Source: a virus
Virus record (IMG/VR): IMGVR_UViG_3300017971_000681
Span: 1 to 27,044 of that record
Length of the DNA: 27,044 nt
Reading direction: 5' to 3' (one strand)
Under the pieces are notes generated by a model. That model saw only the letters and a program-made list of their open reading frames with translations. It was not told the origin of the DNA and ran no database searches. The translations under genes and the position numbers were made by a program. This document shows, in pieces, positions 23,512 through 27,044 of this stretch; the stretch's first letter is position 1; each line of letters starts with the position of its first letter.

Positions 23512-23856
23512 TTAGTTAGGTGCTGGTATTACTTCAGCAAAAAGGACTGATTTACCATCTTCACGTTCTTCTTCAGTACACTTAAAGCATGGCATGAAGG
23601 GGGCTATGCAGTTAGATTGTCCTGTTAGGTGGTAGGCTTCATTCCAATAACAGCCCTTGCAAACTTCATCAGGCTTATTGGTATCTTCCACTACAGTTAA
23701 CATAGTACCACCTACATCTACAATATCATTTAGTTCTAGTTCTACGTCTACTTCATTACCCATAACTACTTGTGCATCTATAACTGATTGCTTTAGTGCT
23801 TTGGTTAGATGGTGACGTTTGTTTTTTATATAGGATTTCTTTTGTGGTTTAGCCAC
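23512..23856 (-). CDS. Cys-rich domain from an internal GTG start (nested gene)
   Basis: 114 aa, same frame and stop as the fusion. The GTG at 23856 has AGAAAGGAG eight bases upstream, better than the site of the full-length start. The product begins MAKPQKKSYIKNKRHHLTKA, basic like many N-termini in this phage, then a beta unit with LNDIVDVGGTMLTVVED and the four-Cys end. Proteins with this C-x2-C ... C ... C-x-REDGK-VIF layout commonly stand alone in other phages, from family recollection. Either both forms are made, or a former stop between two genes has been lost. Confidence 0.6.
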   Translation of the reverse strand: MAKPQKKSYIKNKRHHLTKALKQSVIDAQVVMGNEVDVELELNDIVDVGGTMLTVVEDTNKPDEVCKGCYWNEAYHLTGQSNCIAPFMPCFKCTEEEREDGKSVLFAEVIPAPN

Positions 23857-24381
23857 TGTAGTAACTCCTTTCTTCACTAACGGGTAACGTTCATAGTCCA
23901 CTGGTAATTTTTCCAGGTACTCTTTAAACCCTTCAGTACTTGCTGAAACCCCGGTGATGGAACCCACTGCATGGGCAGCTTCTGCTAGGCTATCAAAGAA
24001 ACCATCTACCAGTGCTTCATTTTCAAAAAGGGTTCTGGTATCACCTACCACCAGAATCTTTTTATCATCCCTTAACATCATCTTCACTTTCAGGAAGTAG
24101 CCAAACTCTACAAGGTGGGAACCCCTGTAAGCCCCTGTAAGCCCTTCAGAAAGCACTATGAATACATCAGCACTTTCCACCCCTTCTAGGTCTGAAACAG
24201 CTAGGGATGGGATTCTGGCCCCTTCTGGACCTAAATTAGCTTCTTCATCCCTTCCTGATTCATATAGCCAGACTGAAGAGATAATACAGCCCTTGCTTGC
24301 CAAGTAGTCTGCAAGGTGTTTCAGTTCTTCTTTACGTTCATAGCTTCCAGCTATATACACTACATGATTGCCATTAAACAT
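23512..24381 (-). CDS. Nucleoside 2-deoxyribosyltransferase-like domain fused to a Cys-rich phage domain
   Basis: 289 aa from the ATG at 24381 (MFNGNHVVYIAGSYERKEEL), preceded by AAGGAAAGG; the frame extends 26 codons further up over a separate small gene, so I reject that start. Residues 7-125 have the family pattern: VYIAGS, LADYLASKGC, SDLEGVESADVFIVLSEG and HLVEFGYFLK with Glu92 as the likely nucleophile. Such enzymes exchange bases on deoxynucleosides; related folds act in other base-removal reactions. Residues 176-289 form a separate unit ending in CKGCYWNEAYHLTGQSNC, CFKCTEEEREDGKSVLF, a four-Cys pattern seen in many phage proteins. An internal start at 23856 would release this unit. 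Confidence 0.68.
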   Translation of the reverse strand: MFNGNHVVYIAGSYERKEELKHLADYLASKGCIISSVWLYESGRDEEANLGPEGARIPSLAVSDLEGVESADVFIVLSEGLTGAYRGSHLVEFGYFLKVKMMLRDDKKILVVGDTRTLFENEALVDGFFDSLAEAAHAVGSITGVSASTEGFKEYLEKLPVDYERYPLVKKGVTTVAKPQKKSYIKNKRHHLTKALKQSVIDAQVVMGNEVDVELELNDIVDVGGTMLTVVEDTNKPDEVCKGCYWNEAYHLTGQSNCIAPFMPCFKCTEEEREDGKSVLFAEVIPAPN

Positions 24382-24406
24382 CTTACTAACCTTTCCTTTC
24401 TTTGGA

Positions 24407-24538
24407 TTACCAAAAGAAACCAGTGATACAGTAAACGATGAACAAACCAATACCAGCAAGTAATGCCAGTGAACCAGCTTCTAAACAAAAAATAAGGAAG
24501 CTTCTAAATTCCGGTGATAGGTTGTCTGGGTTAATCAT
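24407..24538 (-). CDS. Tiny membrane protein (43 aa)
   Basis: ATG at 24538 with AAGGAG nine bases upstream. The product MINPDNLSPEFRSFLIFCLE, then AGSLALLAGIGLFIVYCITG and FFW, has one hydrophobic helix at about residues 14-43. It is the second of two adjacent tiny membrane genes, 13 bases apart. Too short for family assignment. Confidence 0.66.
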   Translation of the reverse strand: MINPDNLSPEFRSFLIFCLEAGSLALLAGIGLFIVYCITGFFW

Positions 24539-24551
24539 CCTTGTTAACTCC

Positions 24552-24671
24552 TTAAAGTATTAAACTAATTATACTGATGCCAGTAAAATAAAATACTGCT
24601 GCTTCTACACCCATGCCTAAAGTAAAACCAAAGACATAAGCTAACATGCATTTATAAACGTTAGTAAACAT
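24552..24671 (-). CDS. Tiny membrane protein (39 aa)
   Basis: The ATG at 24671 shares its A with the upstream stop (TAATG), so it is translationally coupled and needs no strong ribosome site. The product MFTNVYKCMLAYVFGFTLGM, then GVEAAVFYFTGISIISLIL, is hydrophobic throughout after residue 8, enough for one or two short membrane helices. Function unknown. Confidence 0.58.
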   Translation of the reverse strand: MFTNVYKCMLAYVFGFTLGMGVEAAVFYFTGISIISLIL

Positions 24672-25063
24672 TACTTACCATCCCATGTTACGGGTAATTT
24701 CATTTCAGGGAAATCTTCTTTAGCTTGGGTTACTATGTCCTGCACTATAGAAATGGTTTCCCGTTCCAGGTGCTTAATACGTTCTACTACTCCACTATCC
24801 AGAAGCAGGTTATGCGTAGCTTCATTAGATAGAAATTCATCCTTTAAACTACTGCACTGCATGCGTACCTGTTCAGCCCATGCTACAGCTAGCCAGTATT
24901 TACCCATAACATAGTTAAGGTGTTCTTTGCTTCCAGCTTCATAGTTAAAGAATGGTATCTTATCCACTGGCACTATCTCTAATGGGTTCCGTTTCTCCTT
25001 CTTCTTAGCTTTGCTTTTAACCTTAACGGTTAATTTCTTTTTCTTCCTTGCTTTTACTTTCAT
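24671..25063 (-). CDS. Basic N-tailed small protein, unknown function
   Basis: 130 aa, ATG at 25063 with AAAGGAAG and a four-base ATGA overlap with the gene upstream. The first 27 residues are almost entirely Lys/Arg (MKVKARKKKKLTVKVKSKAK). The rest is a helical domain (YVMGKYWLAVAWAEQVRMQC; VERIKHLERETISIVQDIVT) ending in PVTWDGK. The tail suggests nucleic-acid contact; nothing else identifies it. An ACCTGGAA core falls inside, read as HLE. Confidence 0.62.
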   Translation of the reverse strand: MKVKARKKKKLTVKVKSKAKKKEKRNPLEIVPVDKIPFFNYEAGSKEHLNYVMGKYWLAVAWAEQVRMQCSSLKDEFLSNEATHNLLLDSGVVERIKHLERETISIVQDIVTQAKEDFPEMKLPVTWDGK

Positions 25064-25272
25064 AGTATAACTTCCTTTATGTTATCCTTTGGTACGTATT
25101 CCCTTCTGGTTACCCCATGGTGTTCTTTCCACCGTACAAGGTAAAAGGGTATACCATTCAGTTCATGCGATACAGCAGAATCTAAGCCCACTATATCACC
25201 TTCTATTAACTCTTCATCTTCCCATTCAAACCTAACCCTTTTGCCTACTAGGTCTGTGTCTTTGCTAACCAT
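25060..25272 (-). CDS. Small beta-barrel-like protein
   Basis: 70 aa, ATG at 25272 with GAAAGGAG. Strand pattern LVGKRVRFEWEDEELIEGDI, VGLDSAVSHELNGIPFYLVR, WKEHHGVTRREYVPKDNIKE resembles small SH3/KOW-like barrels. Starts three bases after the methyltransferase stop. Function not known. Confidence 0.62.
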   Translation of the reverse strand: MVSKDTDLVGKRVRFEWEDEELIEGDIVGLDSAVSHELNGIPFYLVRWKEHHGVTRREYVPKDNIKEVIL

Positions 25273-25275
25273 CGT

Positions 25276-26133
25276 CTAAACTCCTTTCATGTAGTTAAGG
25301 ATATGCGCGATAACATCCACGGTAAAGGAATTACCTAAAGCCCTATACCTTTGTGCATTACTTACGAAACGGGTGTAACCGTCTGGTATCGTCTGTAGCC
25401 TTTCTATCTCTAGTGGTATGGTTCTACGTACAAGTCCATTAGACATTACCGTATAGTTCCCTTCATACGTCCTAGCGTTACTAGCCATAACGGTAGTAGC
25501 CTTATCTGGGTCTATCGCTATGCTATTCATTCTTATCTGCTTCTTCTTCCTCTTCCTGAAATCTGCTTCATCGTAGTGGGGTACATCATCTATAACGTCT
25601 TCCAGTACATCACTAAAGGCTAGCTGCTTATCTTCCGGTAGTGTAACCCCCTCTATGTTAGTCCAGTAGTACCTTACCCTATGCTGCCCACTAACCAAGC
25701 TGGAATTAATCTTAATGGGTTCCACCCCAAGCATGCTGCTTATAACGTCTAACCATTCCCGTTTCATAAAGACATTTTCCAGCAGGAAGTATTTAGGTCT
25801 GGTTTCACAAAGTAGCCTGTAGTATTCAAAGATAAGACTGCTGCGCCTATCTGCAAAGTTTAGTTTCTTTCCCCGTCTGGTGAACCCCGTACATGGTGAA
25901 CCACCCACCAGTAAAAATACTTTAGGTAGGGTAAACCCATCCAGCTTGGTAACGTCACCTACTTGTATAGTGTCTGGATAATTGTTCTGCATTATCTTCA
26001 TAGCGTAACCATCTATTTCAGATGCATAGTAGTTATCGTACCTGATGCCTACTCTATCCAAAGCTATCCTTGCTGCACCTATCCCATCAAACAAGGATAG
26101 TACGTTTACTTCTTTCTTCCTTCTAGCTTTCAC
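25276..26133 (-). CDS. DNA (cytosine-5) methyltransferase, orphan
   Basis: 285 aa, GTG start at 26133 with AAGGGG eight bases upstream, overlapping the upstream gene by 11 bases. All main motifs are visible: I SLFDGIGAARIAL (13-25), IV GGSPCTGFT with catalytic Cys81, VI FLLENV (Glu119), VIII QHRVRYYWTN and X RYRALGNSFTVDVIAHIL. The target-recognition region is short (roughly 160-240), as in compact phage and DNMT3-like enzymes. No restriction nuclease gene is adjacent, so it probably protects phage DNA or marks it. The specificity cannot be read from sequence. Starts with the basic MKARRKKEV. Confidence 0.9.
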   Translation of the reverse strand: MKARRKKEVNVLSLFDGIGAARIALDRVGIRYDNYYASEIDGYAMKIMQNNYPDTIQVGDVTKLDGFTLPKVFLLVGGSPCTGFTRRGKKLNFADRRSSLIFEYYRLLCETRPKYFLLENVFMKREWLDVISSMLGVEPIKINSSLVSGQHRVRYYWTNIEGVTLPEDKQLAFSDVLEDVIDDVPHYDEADFRKRKKKQIRMNSIAIDPDKATTVMASNARTYEGNYTVMSNGLVRRTIPLEIERLQTIPDGYTRFVSNAQRYRALGNSFTVDVIAHILNYMKGV

Positions 26134-26332
26134 TTCCTGTACCCCTTATGGTTAAGTAAGGTGCTATCTTAGATTCCTGTAATTGTGCTATGCAGTAGGG
26201 ACAATACCAGACCCCAGCGCGTTTTCTCCACCCATGCTTTACAAAGTGGTTATTTGCTTTCCGTTTAGATAGGTTACCATCTACTTCTGCATTTTCTCCA
26301 CAGTCACAAGTTAGATACCATTTCTTAATCAT
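26123..26332 (-). CDS. Small zinc-ribbon protein
   Basis: 69 aa, ATG at 26332 with GGAAAGGAAGG, overlapping the gene upstream by eight bases. Two Cys pairs (CDCGENAEVD near residue 9 and CPYCIAQLQ near residue 44) with intervening His residues (NNHFVKHGW) suggest one zinc-binding site. It may bind DNA or act as a small regulator; unknown. Confidence 0.65.
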   Translation of the reverse strand: MIKKWYLTCDCGENAEVDGNLSKRKANNHFVKHGWRKRAGVWYCPYCIAQLQESKIAPYLTIRGTGSES

Positions 26333-27044
26333 GGTAACCCCTTCCTTTCCTCTTTAAGTTTGAACTTCGTTTAACGTGTTCTATCCCCTCTTGCAGGTTT
26401 GCAGCAGTCCACAAGTCCCTAACTTCTTTGGTGACGATATAACCACCGGGGTTAGCACCCCTTCTATACTTCTTCAATGTAGACTTAATAACTATTTCAG
26501 TTTGTAGTAAGTCCTTCATCTTACGTAGTACGGTTTGGTATGGCAGTCCTGTTAGCTCCACCAGTTCATTAATGGTTATTGCTTTACCATCGTTCTTTTC
26601 CATCATGGCGGTAATAATATCTAAACCAAAACCATAAGCAGTATCATAGCTAACACGTTCTACCAGTTTGAATACTTCACCATCTACTTTATCCTTCCCT
26701 AGTATTATCATGTTAGCCATAGCTAGTTTAGCTAACTGCACTGCTAAACGTGTAGGTAGTTCTGGTTCTGGTTTAACTTGTAAAATATCCCCTTCCCTAC
26801 TATAGGTCCATTCCACCTTTTGACGTAAGAAAGCAATCAGGTTAACAAGTGCTTCTATCTTATCTTCATAGAAACGGGGTAAACATTTTCCAGGTGGATA
26901 TGGAACCAGACGATTTAAGAAAGCTTCCACTACATTTCTAACTGCTTCCCTGTTCTCTTCCTTTGCACCTATGCCCCTGATAGCTTGCAGGATAATCTTT
27001 CTACGCATACCAGACTTCACTGCTGGAAGCTGTAGCTTTAGGAA
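26325..27044 (-). CDS. C-terminal part of an AAA+-like replication protein with winged helix (runs off the window)
   Basis: The frame is open to 27044, adding eight codons (FLKLQLPA) above the GTG at 27020, which has no ribosome site; so the true start lies outside. The visible 239 residues begin FLKLQLPAVKSGMRRKIILQ, then a helical region with RFYEDKIEALVNLIAFLRQK and PELPTRLAVQLAKLAMANMI, the layout of an AAA+ lid/sensor-2 region. A winged-helix follows (ITINELVELTGLPYQTVLRK, MKDLLQTEIV). The tail is basic. This would suit a replicative helicase or primase-helicase C-terminus, inferred from pattern only. Confidence 0.6.
   Translation of the reverse strand, partial: FLKLQLPAVKSGMRRKIILQAIRGIGAKEENREAVRNVVEAFLNRLVPYPPGKCLPRFYEDKIEALVNLIAFLRQKVEWTYSREGDILQVKPEPELPTRLAVQLAKLAMANMIILGKDKVDGEVFKLVERVSYDTAYGFGLDIITAMMEKNDGKAITINELVELTGLPYQTVLRKMKDLLQTEIVIKSTLKKYRRGANPGGYIVTKEVRDLWTAANLQEGIEHVKRSSNLKRKGRGYHD

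Larger units (their letters stand above)
221..26895 (-). repeat. Dispersed polar 9-mer ACCTGGAAA (TTTCCAGGT on the plus strand)
   Basis: Eighteen exact copies start (plus-strand left end) at 221, 902, 3426, 4979, 6219, 6792, 8507, 9609, 12146, 14003, 14846, 15931, 17061, 19266, 20987, 22481, 23910 and 26887. Four more share TTCCAGGT at 1612, 11650, 18541 and 24764. I found none in the opposite orientation. Copies are read as TWK, xLE(K/N/T) or PG(K/N) depending on phase, and four lie in spacers at or beside stop codons. Confidence 0.85.

Noticed and set aside
24382-24459. Hydrophobic N-terminal extension of the deoxyribosyltransferase-like protein (possible signal peptide)
   Set aside because: The 26 extra codons overlap the better supported 43-aa gene in another frame, and the ATG at 24381 has its own ribosome site and begins the conserved domain.
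457-24520. Frequent CCGGTG / CACCGG words
   Set aside because: They occur in both orientations at similar frequency and match common Thr/Pro/Gly codons, unlike the one-way ACCTGGAAA word.
1-27044. CRISPR array, tRNA genes, insertion sequences or integrase/attachment sites
   Set aside because: I saw no regularly spaced direct repeats with spacers, no cloverleaf-like sequence with a TTC-box and acceptor stem, and no transposase or integrase motifs.

Overview
This window is a stretch of tailed double-stranded DNA phage (or prophage) genome. Essentially every gene lies on the minus strand, so the biological order runs from 27044 down to 1. The set of large terminase, portal, Mu-F-like minor head protein, prohead protease/scaffold, HK97-type capsid, tail tube, tail assembly chaperone with a -1 frameshift extension, and tape measure, with no sheath gene in view, points to a long non-contractile tail (siphovirus-like Caudoviricetes). 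The host cannot be named. It uses strong AGGAG Shine-Dalgarno sites and the standard stop codons, and the base composition is AT-leaning. The window is neither end of the phage: an open frame runs off 27044, and a new gene begins at 66 and runs off position 1.

Layout in transcription order. (1) 27044-23512, replication and nucleotide/DNA modification: the C-terminal part of what looks like an AAA+ protein with a winged helix, a small zinc-ribbon protein, an orphan DNA cytosine-C5 methyltransferase, a small beta protein, a very basic protein, two tiny membrane proteins and a nucleoside 2-deoxyribosyltransferase-like protein fused to a Cys-rich domain that has its own internal GTG start. (2) 23511-23201, the only sizeable non-coding stretch: a candidate promoter, a leader hairpin and three short direct repeats. 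(3) 23137-18130, an accessory block of small membrane proteins, two GT2 glycosyltransferases, a SAM-methyltransferase-like protein, an alpha/beta-hydrolase-like protein and a membrane-anchored or secreted trypsin-like protease. (4) 18096-13635, packaging: small proteins, a single-pass membrane protein, a candidate small terminase, an exported beta-helix protein, a beta-rich protein and the large terminase. (5) 13638-6234, head. (6) 6190-1, head-tail joining and tail.

Spacing is tight, with many ATGA and TAATG overlaps, so the genes are probably read as long coupled operons. Two genes carry in-frame internal starts with good ribosome sites (scaffold inside protease-scaffold; Cys-rich domain inside the deoxyribosyltransferase fusion).

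The most interesting signals are at the DNA-word level. The 9-mer TTTCCAGGT (ACCTGGAAA on the coding strand) occurs 18 times, and its 8-base core 22 times. All copies have one orientation, fall in all three codon phases and in intergenic gaps, and are rather evenly spaced at about 0.5-2.1 kb. GATC appears to be absent from the whole window, and CCWGG occurs only inside the polar motif. A basic peptide, KVRKKK, also recurs at the N-terminus or in linkers of unrelated phage proteins.
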